In this document: positions 1-7,548 of the stretch, piece by piece
Position numbering within the stretch: the first letter of the stretch is position 1
How the letters are laid out: the number at the start of each line of letters is the position of its first letter
Assembly (NCBI GenBank): GCA_020027875.1
Contig: JAHRHA010000002.1
Coordinates: forward strand, 1 to 64,000
From: Micromonosporaceae bacterium
GTDB lineage: Bacteria; Actinomycetota; Actinomycetes; Mycobacteriales; Micromonosporaceae
Reading direction: 5' to 3'
Length of the DNA stretch: 64,000 nucleotides
The notes under the pieces: model-generated
Told to the model about the DNA's origin: nothing
Database searches by the model: none
What the model saw: the letters and a program-made list of their open reading frames with translations, nothing else
Translations under genes and position numbers: made by a program

Positions 1-425
1 TCGACGACCTCGTCCTCGACGACTGTCGTGACCGGGATCGGCGGGACGGCCAACACGGGTGCCGGGTTCGCGGCGGACTCGCGCGCCTTGCGGAGCAGTT
101 CGGCGTCCTCCCTTCGGCCATCGCGCAGCGCCGCGACCTCGGCTTCGAGCACGGCGATCATCTCGTCCTTGTACCCGACGTCGTACGCCGTTCGCCGGAG
201 CACCCGGTCGACCTGTGCCATCCGGTAGCCCCGCCACCCCACGTCGAACTTCACCGTCTTGAGATCCAATTCGGTGAGGGAACGGTTGTTCGGCAACGGC
301 TCGGCACGGCCGTCCGGCTCGACCGCGCCCAGCCCTGGGTCATCGCCCGCGAGCAGCGATACCACGCCGTAGACGAGCGCCGCCACGACCAGGACGACGA
401 CGAGAACGAGGAGCACCGTAGCCAT
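1..425 (-). CDS. DivIVA-domain membrane protein (C-terminus cut by window edge)
   Basis: The reading frame is open from an ATG at 425 to the first base of the window, so the C-terminus is missing; 141 codons are visible. The first 25 residues form one hydrophobic membrane segment. Around residues 53-70 there is a DivIVA-type motif (KFDVGWRGYRMAQVDRVL), followed by a charged helix of coiled-coil character (DEMIAVLEAEVAALRDGRRED). DivIVA-domain proteins assemble at curved membranes and organise polar growth or division; the short, singly anchored form resembles M. tuberculosis Rv1209. It is divergent from the folP2-like gene, as expected for that neighbourhood, but no gpgS lies between them. 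The exact role is unknown. Confidence 0.85.
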   Translation of the reverse strand, partial: MATVLLVLVVVLVVAALVYGVVSLLAGDDPGLGAVEPDGRAEPLPNNRSLTELDLKTVKFDVGWRGYRMAQVDRVLRRTAYDVGYKDEMIAVLEAEVAALRDGRREDAELLRKARESAANPAPVLAVPPIPVTTVVEDEVV

Positions 426-451
426 GACGCCGATCGTGGCACGCTGTCGAC

Positions 452-1381
452 ATGGAGGCGAACCGGGCACCCCAGGAACCATCAAATGGACACGAACTGC
501 ACGTCGCGTACACGGCCCCGCCGCTGCGCCTTGGGCCGCGGACATTCGCCCGGCACGAACTCGTTGTGATGGCGATCGTGAACCGCACGCCAGACTCGTT
601 CTTCGACCGCGGCGCCACCTTTGCCGAGGATGCCGCCCTCCGCGCGGTCGAGACCGCGGTCGCCGACGGCGCAGAGATCATCGACATCGGCGGAGTAAAG
701 GCCGGACCGGGAAACGAGGTCGATGCGGGCGAGGAGATGCGCCGTACGCTCTCAACCGTCGCCGCCGTGCGGAAACGCTTTCCCGACGTTGTCATCTCGA
801 TCGACACCTGGCGCGCGGAGGTCGCCGCCGAGGCGGTGAGCGCCGGCGCCGACCTGATCAACGACACATGGGCGGGGGCGGACCCTCGCCTGGCGGAGGT
901 GGCCGCGGCGACCGGCGCCGGGCTCGTCTGCTCCCACGCGAGTGGTCTGCGGCCGCGTACCCGCCCGCACCGGGTGGCCTACGCCGACGTCGTGCGTGAC
1001 GTGGTCTCGACCGTCACGGCGCTCGCGGGGAGGGCGTTGGACCTGGGCGTACGCAGCGACGGCATACTGGTCGATCCGGCGCACGACTTCGGCAAGAACA
1101 CCCGGCACTCACTGGCGCTCACCAGGCGGCTCGACTCGCTTGTGCAGACCGGCTGGCCCGTCCTGGTCGCGTTGTCGAATAAGGACTTCGTCGGCGAGAC
1201 CCTTGACGTCCCGATCGACGGCCGCCTGACCGGCACTCTCGCGGCCACCGCGGTCTCGGCGTGGCTCGGCGCCCGGGTGTTTCGGGCGCACCAGGTGCGC
1301 GAGACCCGTCAGGTGCTCGACATGGTGTCATCCATCCGTGGCGACCGCCCGCCCGCGGTGGCCCGGCGCGGCCTCGCCTAA
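452..1381 (+). CDS. folP2: Dihydropteroate synthase-like protein, FolP2 type
   Basis: This 309-residue protein has the TIM-barrel pterin-binding fold of dihydropteroate synthase (MAIVNRTPDSF near residue 41, DINDTW-like LINDTW, DPAHDFGKN). It follows the FolP2 pattern. The usual GGESTRPG loop is replaced by GGVKAGPGN, the usual SRK motif by SNKDF, and the final RVHD by RAHQV. Those are positions that bind pABA or pyrophosphate in true FolP. The M. tuberculosis paralogue Rv1207 was reported not to act as a dihydropteroate synthase, so folate synthesis is doubtful and the substrate is open. The start is uncertain because no clear ribosome site precedes 452. It is followed by a 15-bp tandem repeat and a family A palindrome. 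Confidence 0.85.
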   Translation: MEANRAPQEPSNGHELHVAYTAPPLRLGPRTFARHELVVMAIVNRTPDSFFDRGATFAEDAALRAVETAVADGAEIIDIGGVKAGPGNEVDAGEEMRRTLSTVAAVRKRFPDVVISIDTWRAEVAAEAVSAGADLINDTWAGADPRLAEVAAATGAGLVCSHASGLRPRTRPHRVAYADVVRDVVSTVTALAGRALDLGVRSDGILVDPAHDFGKNTRHSLALTRRLDSLVQTGWPVLVALSNKDFVGETLDVPIDGRLTGTLAATAVSAWLGARVFRAHQVRETRQVLDMVSSIRGDRPPAVARRGLA

Positions 1382-1395
1382 CCCCTCCGCGCCCA

Positions 1396-1453
1396 CCCCC
1401 GCCTCGCCCACCCCCGCCTCGCCCACCCCCGCCTCGCCCACCCCCGCCTCGCC
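1396..1453. repeat. 15-bp tandem repeat after folP2
   Basis: About 3.9 head-to-tail copies of CCCCCGCCTCGCCCA begin 15 bases after the folP2-like stop codon and run directly into the family A palindrome. It is pure low-complexity pyrimidine-rich DNA and encodes nothing obvious. Copy number is likely variable between strains. Confidence 0.8.
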
Positions 1454-1510
1454 GATCTAGGGCTTAGCGACGTTAGTTGATCTCCGATCACGTCGCTAAC
1501 CCCTAGATCG
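1453..1510. repeat. Family A palindrome, copy A1 (bidirectional terminator-like)
   Basis: Arms at 1453-1473 and 1490-1510 pair at 20 of 21 positions (left CGATCTAGGGCTTAGCGACGT). The loop contains TTGATCTCCGATC, which can itself fold. It sits between the convergent folP2-like and SnoaL-like genes, and the SnoaL-like stop codon (TAG, 1503-1505 on the minus strand) lies inside the right arm. Other copies are at 22579, 31973, 52910 and 59115. There is no U-tract, so a terminator role rests on position and structure. Confidence 0.85.
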
Positions 1511-1844
1511 ACGAGGAGATGGAGAGCTCCACGAGTTCATCGGCGTCCCAGCGCAGGTACATCTGCCCCGTACCGCCCGCGTCCCACTCAAACGATGCCT
1601 TCACCCCGTCGCCACCGATCTCCTCCATGTCGATGAGCGCCATGGTGTCGGTGGGCGGTCGGGTCGCGTACGCGTCGGCGATCTGGCCCCGACCATGGAA
1701 CGGGCCGAGCGGAAGGTCATCGAAGCGCATCACTGCGCGCTCGGCGAAGGTGGCGAGGTAGGGGCCATAGTCGCCGGTATCGACGGCTTCGTTGAAGAGC
1801 TCGACGTGCCGCTCCAGCAACGCCCTTAGGTCAGCCTCCGCCAC
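1503..1844 (-). CDS. SnoaL-like / NTF2-fold protein
   Basis: This is a small alpha+beta barrel protein of 113 residues in the SnoaL/DUF4440 style (ALLERHVELFNEAVDTGDY at the N-terminus, GRGQIADAYATRPPTD in the middle, KASFEWDAGGTGQMYLRWD at the end). Such folds act as small-molecule isomerases, hydrolases or binding domains; the ligand is unknown. The GTG start at 1844 is chosen because it follows the upstream LOG gene stop by 10 bases; the longer open frame only shadows the LOG gene. It is the last gene of a three-gene minus-strand operon. The final codons (SSI and TAG) are supplied by the family A palindrome. Confidence 0.75.
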   Translation of the reverse strand: MAEADLRALLERHVELFNEAVDTGDYGPYLATFAERAVMRFDDLPLGPFHGRGQIADAYATRPPTDTMALIDMEEIGGDGVKASFEWDAGGTGQMYLRWDADELVELSISSSI

Positions 1845-1854
1845 GATCGGCAGG

Positions 1855-2397
1855 TTATCCGAACCGTTCGACCGCGTCGAGTGCTTCGTCCACACTTCGG
1901 ACGACGTGCACCATGGCAAGCCCTTTAGAAGGCACGAATCCCTGTCCGACGAGTCCGCGCAGCCAGGCGACGAGGCCCTGGTAGAAGCCATCGATGTCGA
2001 GTAGAACGATCGGCTTTGCATGTAACCCCAGCGTCGCGGTGGTCCATACCTCGAAGAGTTCATCCAGAGTGCCGAGCCCGCCGGGCAGGACGAGGAACGC
2101 ATCGGCCCGCTCCAGGAGTACGATCTTGCGGGCGGCCATCCCATCCGTGATCACCAACTCATCGGCCCCGGTATCGGCGATCTCGAGGTCGACCATGCTC
2201 TGCGGGATCACACCCAGCGTGTGCGCCCTGGTTGCTCGTGCACCCTCGGCTACCGCACCCATCATGCCGACCCGACCGCCGCCGGAGACCAGCTGATGCC
2301 CGCGAGCGCCGAGCGCCGCTCCCACCTCCCGGGCGAGGTCCAGCCACCGGTTCTCGAGCGATCGCGAGGAGGCGCAGAAGACGCAGATTGCGGCCAT
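1855..2397 (-). CDS. LOG family protein (cytokinin riboside 5'-monophosphate phosphoribohydrolase-like)
   Basis: This 180-residue Rossmann-like protein of family TIGR00730 carries SGGGRVGMMGA near residue 40 and the diagnostic PGGLGTLDELFE, the PGGxGTxxE nucleotide-binding and catalytic motif. Family members cleave the N-glycosidic bond of nucleoside 5'-monophosphates, releasing a free base; the M. tuberculosis homologue makes cytokinins. The start is set at MAAICVFCAS (2397), which begins 7 bases after the stop of the upstream LOG paralogue. The longer upstream frame overlaps that gene and lacks family similarity. It is cotranscribed with the SnoaL-like gene. Confidence 0.88.
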   Translation of the reverse strand: MAAICVFCASSRSLENRWLDLAREVGAALGARGHQLVSGGGRVGMMGAVAEGARATRAHTLGVIPQSMVDLEIADTGADELVITDGMAARKIVLLERADAFLVLPGGLGTLDELFEVWTTATLGLHAKPIVLLDIDGFYQGLVAWLRGLVGQGFVPSKGLAMVHVVRSVDEALDAVERFG

Positions 2398-2404
2398 ACG
2401 TGGC

Positions 2405-3325
2405 TCAGTCCACCGACCGCTCGAAGCCCTGAACCTGGCCCGCGCCGGCGCCGTCCCCGGCCGGGGAGATTTCACCGGCGTCGAGGATGTGGCGGACAGC
2501 CTCGTCGACGTCGTCGGTCAGGCGGAGCAGGTCGAGGTCATTCGGGCCGATCTTGCCCTCGACCCGCATCGTGTCCCGCATCCAGTCGATCAGGCCCTGC
2601 CAGTAGGCGGTGCCCAGCAGCACGACCGGGAATCGGGTGACCTTGCCGGTCTGCACGAGGGTCAGTGCCTCGAACAGTTCGTCCATCGTGCCGAAGCCGC
2701 CTGGAAGGACACAGAAGGCCTGAGCGTACTTAACGAACATCGTCTTACGGCAAAAGAAGTAACGGAAATCGATGCCGATGTCTACCCATTCGTTCATGCC
2801 CTGCTCAAACGGCAACTCGATGCCCAGCCCGACGGAGAGTCCGCCCGCTTCGCTGGCACCCTTGTTCGCCGCCTCCATCACGCCGGGACCGCCGCCGGTG
2901 ATGACGGCGTAGCCGGCCCGTGCCAGCGCGGCGCCGAGCCGTTCGGCGAGTTCACACTCGGAGCTGCCTGGCTTCGCTCGCGCGGAGCCGAAGACGCTGA
3001 CGGCGGGGGGCAGGTCGGCGAGAGTGTCGAAACCCTCGACGAACTCGGACAAGATCCGCAATGTGCGCCAGGCGTCCTTCTGCTTCCAGTCGGCCCGCGC
3101 TCGCGAGTCGAGCAGACGCTGGTCGGCGGTCGTGGCCGGGATCGCCTCCCCGCGTAGCGTCACAGCGCCGCGATGCCGCTCAGATCCGTGCCGCTCAGAT
3201 CCGTGCCGCTCAGATCCGTGCCGCTCAGATCCGTGCCGCTCAGATCCGTGCCGCTCCGATCCGGGCCGCTCAGATCCGGGCCGTTCTTTGCCGCCCCGGC
3301 CGTTCTTGTGCTCCATGGCCCTCAC
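2405..3325 (-). CDS. LOG family protein with N-terminal GSERH repeat
   Basis: A second LOG-family paralogue of 306 residues. The catalytic domain covers residues 95-290, with ITGGGPGVMEAANKGA and PGGFGTMDELFE. It is the longer class related to lysine-decarboxylase-annotated proteins. The N-terminal 50 residues are unusual: about seven tandem GSERH/GSERP pentapeptides encoded by a 15-bp repeat, giving a low-complexity charged tail that should be disordered. M1 at 3325 or M4 at 3316 could be the start. It is the first gene of the LOG-LOG-SnoaL operon. Two adjacent LOG genes imply either related substrates or a heteromeric enzyme, which is an inference. Confidence 0.87.
   Translation of the reverse strand: MRAMEHKNGRGGKERPGSERPGSERHGSERHGSERHGSERHGSERHGSERHRGAVTLRGEAIPATTADQRLLDSRARADWKQKDAWRTLRILSEFVEGFDTLADLPPAVSVFGSARAKPGSSECELAERLGAALARAGYAVITGGGPGVMEAANKGASEAGGLSVGLGIELPFEQGMNEWVDIGIDFRYFFCRKTMFVKYAQAFCVLPGGFGTMDELFEALTLVQTGKVTRFPVVLLGTAYWQGLIDWMRDTMRVEGKIGPNDLDLLRLTDDVDEAVRHILDAGEISPAGDGAGAGQVQGFERSVD
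3175..3290. repeat. 15-bp coding tandem repeat (GSERH units)
   Basis: About seven copies of the 15-bp unit TCAGATCCGTGCCGC, with minor variants toward the right end, encode the GSERH pentapeptide array of the LOG protein on the minus strand. Because the unit is a multiple of three, copy-number change keeps the frame. The near-identity of the nucleotides suggests recent expansion. Confidence 0.85.
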
Positions 3326-3438
3326 CGTAACGAAACGGCATCACCGACCTGGGCCGGGAAACCTGCTGGCGCTCAAGCGCGTCCTTATGAACGAATACGC
3401 GGTATGCATACCGCGATCACCTGGCCGGGGGGAGGCAG

Positions 3439-3615
3439 ATGATGATCCGTTCGGACATTGCACTCCGGCGTCGCCGGATGCATTTCAAGATCCGCGAGAC
3501 GGTGGCGCAACGGCGCTTCACAGCGACGCTCTCCGCCGCGGCGACGCCGGCCGCGCACTCGCCGGACACTGGATCGACCGAACCGGAGGCGGAGCAGGTC
3601 GACGAGCTCGCGTAG
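3439..3615 (+). CDS. Small basic hypothetical protein (58 aa)
   Basis: An ATG at 3439 is preceded by an excellent ribosome site (GGGGGGAGG) and opens 58 codons to TAG at 3613. The product starts MMIRSDIALRRRRMHFKIRE, is strongly basic in the first 30 residues and acidic near the end (TEPEAEQVDELA). It has no signal peptide or membrane segment, and I do not recognise a family. The stop lies one base from the end of the convergent dapE. The strong ribosome site and clear composition shift make it a likely real small gene. Confidence 0.6.
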   Translation: MMIRSDIALRRRRMHFKIRETVAQRRFTATLSAAATPAAHSPDTGSTEPEAEQVDELA

Positions 3616-3616
3616 A

Positions 3617-4708
3617 TCAGGAACTGAGCCAGCGGCGCAGGATCTCTGCTCCGGCCTGGATCTTCGGGATCTCGACGCGCTCGTCCTGCCGGTGGGCGAG
3701 ATTCGGGTCGCCGGGGCCAAAGTTCAGGGCCGGTACGCCGAGAGCGGCGAACCGGGCGACATCTGTCCAGCCCAGCTTGCCGGTGGGTTGGCCGCCTACG
3801 ACTGCGAGGAAGTGCTGAGCCGGCACCGCGGCCAGCCCGGGCAACGCACCCGGCGCCGAGTCGGTCACCTCGAAGGCGTGCCCGTCGAAGACTTCGCGCA
3901 GATGTGCCTCAGCGTCCGCCTCGCTCCGATCCGGCGCGAACCGGAAGTTCACCTCGATCTCGCACGAGTCGGGGATGACGTTGCCCGCCACCCCGCCGCG
4001 GATCGACATGGCGTTGAGGCCCTCGCGATACTCGCAGCCGTCGATGGCAACGCGCCGCCCTTCGTACGCGTCGAGCAGGCGCAGCACCTCGCCTGCTCGG
4101 TGGATCGCGTTGAGGCCGTGCCATGAGCGGGCGGCGTGCGCCCGCACTCCCTCGAGGCGGACGATCGCGCGCATCGTGCCCTGGCAGCCCGCCTCCACCA
4201 GCCCGTAGGTGGGCTCAAGCAAGATGGCGAGGTCGGCGGCGAGCCAGTCCGGATGAGTTTGGCTGACTTTTTCCAGACCGTTTCGCTCCGCCTCGACCTC
4301 CTCGCAGTCGTAGAAGAGGTAGGTCACGTCGAAGATCGGGTCGGGGACGGTCACCGCGGCATGCAAGGCAAGCGCGGCACCCGACTTCATGTCGGAGGTG
4401 CCACACCCGAACATGATCTCGCCCTCCATAGTGGAGGGAAAGTTGCCGTGCAGCGGCACGGTGTCGAGGTGCCCGGCGAGCACGACCCGTGACGCGCGGC
4501 CACGTGCCGTACGCGCGCACACGACGTTGCCCGACCGCTCCACGGTGAGATGAGCCGCCGTACGAAGTGCCGCCTCGACCGCGTCGGTGATCTCCTTCTC
4601 GTCGCCGGAGACGGACTCGATGTCCACCAGGGCGCGGGTCAGCGACACGGGATCGGCAAGGACGTCGGCTGGGAGCAGCGAGTCTGGGAGCAGGGAGTCT
4701 GGCGCCAT
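3617..4708 (-). CDS. dapE: Succinyl-diaminopimelate desuccinylase
   Basis: A 363-residue M20-family zinc hydrolase that removes succinate from N-succinyl-LL-2,6-diaminopimelate, giving LL-DAP for lysine and peptidoglycan synthesis. Visible zinc-site motifs are GHLDTVP (about residues 79-85), the SDMKSG region (105-110), YDCEEVE (133-139, with the catalytic base Glu) and GDPNLAHRQDE near the C-terminus. The dimerisation insert lies between. The N-terminus carries a short DSLLP duplication. It is divergent from dapD, with the two start codons only 31 bases apart, so their promoters must overlap. dapC lies about 8.5 kb away. Confidence 0.95.
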   Translation of the reverse strand: MAPDSLLPDSLLPADVLADPVSLTRALVDIESVSGDEKEITDAVEAALRTAAHLTVERSGNVVCARTARGRASRVVLAGHLDTVPLHGNFPSTMEGEIMFGCGTSDMKSGAALALHAAVTVPDPIFDVTYLFYDCEEVEAERNGLEKVSQTHPDWLAADLAILLEPTYGLVEAGCQGTMRAIVRLEGVRAHAARSWHGLNAIHRAGEVLRLLDAYEGRRVAIDGCEYREGLNAMSIRGGVAGNVIPDSCEIEVNFRFAPDRSEADAEAHLREVFDGHAFEVTDSAPGALPGLAAVPAQHFLAVVGGQPTGKLGWTDVARFAALGVPALNFGPGDPNLAHRQDERVEIPKIQAGAEILRRWLSS

Positions 4709-4739
4709 GGCCAGAGGCTACCGGGTACCCTCTGCAGCC

Positions 4740-5720
4740 ATGACGTTGACGCAGCCCGCCTGGGGTCTGGGACTCGCCACGCTCACCGAGGAAGGGCAGG
4801 CGCTCGACGTCTGGTTCCAGGCCGGCAAGCTGTCGCTGGGCGTACCCGCGGTCGAGGATCTCCCGGCGAACACGCCGCTGCCGCCCGCGGAGAGTGAGGC
4901 GTTGCTCGATCTGTTGCCGGGCACCGTCGGACCGCGCCCCCTGCCTGGGCTGTTCACGGCCGGCGTATTCGTCGCCGTAGGGTCGCTGGCGGACGCGCCC
5001 AAGGACACGTTCGACGTCTGGCTGCGCCTGCACCTGCTCTCCCACCGGCTGATCAAGCCACACGACGCGAGTATCGAAGGGGTGTTTGGCCTGCTGCAGA
5101 ACGTCGCGTGGACGTCGGCCGGTCCATGCCCGCCGGACCGCGTGGATGAGCTTCGCGTCATCGAGCGGGGCGCCGGGCGGGTGCTCGCCGTCTACGGAGT
5201 GGACAAGTTCCCCCGCATGACCGACTACGTCGTGCCCAGCGGGGTCCGCATCGGCGACGCCGACCGCGTCCGGCTCGGGGCACACCTCGCCCCCGGCACG
5301 ACGGTGATGCACGAAGGGTTCGTGAACTTCAACGCCGGCACGCTCGGAACGTCCATGGTGGAGGGTCGCATCGTTGCCGGCGTGGTCGTCGGGGACGGCT
5401 CGGACATCGGTGCCGGAGCGTCGATCATGGGTACGCTGAGCGGAGGCGGCACGGAGGTCGTACGCATCGGCGAGCGGTGCCTGCTCGGCGCCAACGGTGG
5501 CATCGGCATCTCACTCGGCGACGACAGCGTGGTCGAGGCCGGCTGTTATATAACCGCCGGCTCCAAAATCCTGCTGCCTGATGGACGGGTGGTCAAAGCG
5601 CGCGAGCTCTCTGGCGTTCCCGGCCTGCTCTTCTGGCGCAACTCTCAGACGGGCGCACTGGAGGCCCGGCCGCGAACGGGCACCGGCATCGCCCTCAACC
5701 CCGCCCTCCACACCCACTAA
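4740..5720 (+). CDS. dapD: 2,3,4,5-tetrahydropyridine-2,6-dicarboxylate N-succinyltransferase
   Basis: A 326-residue trimeric acyltransferase using succinyl-CoA to make N-succinyl-2-amino-6-ketopimelate, the step committing to the succinylase lysine branch. It is the actinobacterial DapD type: YGVDKFPRMTDYVVP, a left-handed beta-helix with hexapeptide repeats (GAHLAPGTTVMHEGFVNFNAGT, VVGDGSDIGAGASIMGTLSGGG) and a C-terminal KARELSGVPGLLFWRNS. The start at 4740 (MTLTQPAWGLGLATL) is preferred over the in-frame ATG at 4707 because family similarity begins there. It converges on the HxlR gene with a family B repeat between. Confidence 0.95.
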   Translation: MTLTQPAWGLGLATLTEEGQALDVWFQAGKLSLGVPAVEDLPANTPLPPAESEALLDLLPGTVGPRPLPGLFTAGVFVAVGSLADAPKDTFDVWLRLHLLSHRLIKPHDASIEGVFGLLQNVAWTSAGPCPPDRVDELRVIERGAGRVLAVYGVDKFPRMTDYVVPSGVRIGDADRVRLGAHLAPGTTVMHEGFVNFNAGTLGTSMVEGRIVAGVVVGDGSDIGAGASIMGTLSGGGTEVVRIGERCLLGANGGIGISLGDDSVVEAGCYITAGSKILLPDGRVVKARELSGVPGLLFWRNSQTGALEARPRTGTGIALNPALHTH

Positions 5721-5730
5721 CAGCGTCACA

Positions 5731-5805
5731 ACAGCGTCGATCATGACCTGGAGGTCATGATCGACGCTGTTTCGCGACGGTCAGCTCATGATCATGGCGA
5801 TCTTG
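5731..5805 (+). repeat. Family B palindromic element, copy B1
   Basis: A perfect inverted repeat with 19-bp arms (5731-5749 and 5752-5770, left arm ACAGCGTCGATCATGACCT) and a two-base loop GG. It is followed by the family's conserved right part TTCGCGACGGTCAG and CTCATGATC..GGCGATCTTG. It lies between convergent dapD and the HxlR gene. The last residues (RRS) and TGA stop of the HxlR gene are read from the palindrome. The other copies are at 16337, 19009, 33879, 44926 and 61885. Confidence 0.85.
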
Positions 5806-6279
5806 GGGGGTGGTGAGCGGGCGGATGCCGGGGCCTGGGCGCGGGATCACCTCTCGTACGACGAGCTCGTGGCCAGCTTCGCAGCGCAGTTCGACGTGGA
5901 CGACCTCGCCGCAGTCTCGATGGGTGGTGATCATCGGTGGGCCGTCAGGATCGGCGAGATAGCGGTCACCCCAGTCGCGCAGTGCCACCAGCACGGGGTA
6001 GAGATCCAACCCCTTCTGGGTAAGGCGATACTCCTCGCGGACGCGTGCGCCTGGCTCCTGATATGGCTCGCGGCGCAGGAGACCGTGCTCGACCAGCGTG
6101 GCGAGGCGGTTGGTCAACACCTGGCGCGGGATCTGCGTGCGCACACGCATGTCGTCAAAGCGCCGGATGCCCACGAAGACCTCACGCAGCACCACAACCG
6201 TCCACTTCTCGCCCAGAACCTCCATCGCCCGGCCGATCGTGCAGTTCTCTGCTGACCAGGTCAGTGCCTCGGCTCGCAT
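5755..6279 (-). CDS. HxlR-family transcriptional regulator
   Basis: A 174-residue winged-helix protein with the HxlR core at residues 10-105: CTIGRAMEVLGEKWTVVVLREV with a Cys at position 13, then a DNA-binding wing (RFDDMRVRTQIPRQVLTNRLATLVEHGLL). In this family a Cys at the start of the domain often senses thiols, aldehydes or oxidants; that role is inferred here. The final 15 or so residues read into the family B repeat, which supplies the TGA stop, so the native C-terminus may have been replaced. It is divergent from the thioesterase gene, which is a plausible target. Confidence 0.88.
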   Translation of the reverse strand: MRAEALTWSAENCTIGRAMEVLGEKWTVVVLREVFVGIRRFDDMRVRTQIPRQVLTNRLATLVEHGLLRREPYQEPGARVREEYRLTQKGLDLYPVLVALRDWGDRYLADPDGPPMITTHRDCGEVVHVELRCEAGHELVVREVIPRPGPGIRPLTTPQDRHDHELTVAKQRRS

Positions 6280-6292
6280 ACCCCTAGTCTAA

Positions 6293-6307
6293 GTCTGCTT
6301 GACAGAC
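6293..6307. promoter_or_regulatory. Possible HxlR operator between divergent genes
   Basis: The inverted repeat GTCTG-N5-CAGAC sits 14 bases upstream of the HxlR start and 28 bases upstream of the thioesterase start. It overlaps a TTGACA hexamer (6299-6304), but no matching -10 box is evident. It is a candidate autoregulatory site based only on symmetry and position. Confidence 0.3.
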
Positions 6308-6334
6308 TCAGCAAGGCCATGCGAAGCTGGGTCT

Positions 6335-6862
6335 ATGATTGAGACGCAGTTGCAGACGCGGCTCCTGACGCGGACCAGAACCTACTCGTGGCATGATCCG
6401 CTGATCAACGCCGGCGAGCTTGGCCGGCGCAGTGGGTTGGAGCTGCTGCGCGCCATGGGTGCCGGCGAGCTGCCCGCCCCGCCCATCATGCACACGCTCG
6501 GTATCGACCGCGTCGAGGCCGAGGAGGGCAGGGTCACCGTCGTCATGCGAGCGCAGGAGTTCCACTACAACCCGCTCGGAACGGTCCACGGTGGAGTGAT
6601 CTCGACCATGCTCGACACGGCGGCGGCGTGCGCGGTGCACACTACGTTGCCGGCCGGCTTCGGATACACATCGTTGGACCTGACCACCAAGTTCGTACGT
6701 CCGGTCACTGTGGACTCCGGCGAGCTGCGCTGTGTGGGCACGGTAATCCACCGTGGACGGACGACCGCCCTCGCCGAAGCGAAGCTCTACGACGGCGCCG
6801 GCCGGCTTGTCGCCCACGCGACATCGAGCTGCCTGATCTTCGACCTACCGGCCCTGGGCTAG
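6335..6862 (+). CDS. PaaI-family hotdog thioesterase
   Basis: A 175-residue hotdog-fold protein (4HBT family) that should hydrolyse an acyl-CoA or aryl-CoA thioester in the cytosol. The PaaI-type active-site stretch is present: HYNPLGTVHGGVISTMLDTAAACAVHT, with GxxHGG and a downstream Asp acting in catalysis in relatives. It is followed by SLDLTTKFVRPV. The ATG at 6335 is chosen; an upstream TTG at 6299 in the same frame falls in the promoter and operator region. A GC-rich hairpin follows the stop. The substrate is unknown. The divergent HxlR regulator suggests induction by a reactive small molecule. Confidence 0.85.
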   Translation: MIETQLQTRLLTRTRTYSWHDPLINAGELGRRSGLELLRAMGAGELPAPPIMHTLGIDRVEAEEGRVTVVMRAQEFHYNPLGTVHGGVISTMLDTAAACAVHTTLPAGFGYTSLDLTTKFVRPVTVDSGELRCVGTVIHRGRTTALAEAKLYDGAGRLVAHATSSCLIFDLPALG

Positions 6863-6881
6863 CCCCGGTCCAGCCCGGGGC
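6862..6881 (+). terminator. GC-rich hairpin after thioesterase
   Basis: GCCCCGG (6862-6868) pairs with CCGGGGC (6875-6881) around a six-base loop, directly after the thioesterase stop codon. A second small inverted repeat (CCGG/CCGG around AGCTAGC) follows. There is no U-tract. It is terminator-like by position. Confidence 0.4.
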
Positions 6882-6939
6882 CGGAGCTAGCCCGGCTCAG
6901 AATTCGCCTAAGTGGTCGGATTGGGAGCTGCGTCTGGAT

Positions 6940-7529
6940 TCACACCTGCGCCTGGTTACTGAAGTTTTGGCAGTAAGAGGTGACGGCATTCCCGAGCAGT
7001 AGGTTAAGCCACCTCGGATTCCCACTGTCTATGTTGGTGTAGCCGAGTGGAGGAGCATAGTTGTCGCACGAGACCTGGCCGCCCGTTAGCAGGTAGCGAG
7101 CCTCGAGATAGCTGAGTCGGGGCGCGGCGAAGGAAGTTCCGGCGACCTCGTAGGTCGCGCCGTCTGGTGACTTGTGCCCCCAATCGCCATCAAGCTTCAC
7201 CTCGCCGCTGTTCGCGTACCACGCCCGATCGTCACCGCTATCGGGTGAACTCGCACTCACGCTCACAACGCTGTTCCACATCGCCGGCGCAAACGGGAAG
7301 TCGAGCCGCAGTCCGCGTTCGGGCTCCTTTGAGCCGGGGGGGGCGGGGCCGCGCGCGCCTCGCTGGGCAACTCAGTGTCGAAGTCATCGACCACGAGGAT
7401 GGCGACGGACCCCACGTTGCTGACGACTGGCGTGACGGACGTCGGGTCGCACGATGTACCCGCGCTGACTGTCATGATCAGCGTTGCCACCGCCAGAAAT
7501 GCGAGGCGCGACGGTCGTGATGTGTGCAC
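6940..7529 (-). pseudogene. Secreted subtilase (peptidase S8) remnant
   Basis: The GTG start at 7529 has a strong ribosome site (GGAGGAG) and a signal peptide (LAFLAVATLIMTVSAG). It continues as SVAILVVDDFDTELPSEA, which looks like the strand carrying the catalytic Asp. At a run of eight G (7336-7343 on the plus strand) the frame breaks. The continuing frame encodes the serine end of a subtilase (GATYEVAGTSFAAPRLSYLEARYL) and a Cys-containing tail ending at 6940. The roughly 150-250 residues between the Asp and Ser regions, including the catalytic His, are absent. This is therefore an internally deleted and frameshifted gene and not merely a sequencing error. It starts 20 bases after the HTH-NB-ARC-TPR gene. 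Confidence 0.75.
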
Positions 7530-7548
7530 TGTGGACTCCTCCGGGGGG

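Noticed and set aside
340-867. 175-codon minus frame overlapping folP2 and the DivIVA gene
   Set aside because: It has no similarity and lies antisense to two recognised genes.
3175-3290. CRISPR-like array
   Set aside because: The 15-bp units are contiguous without spacers and encode an in-frame peptide. No other repeat in the window has regular unique spacers, so no CRISPR array is called.
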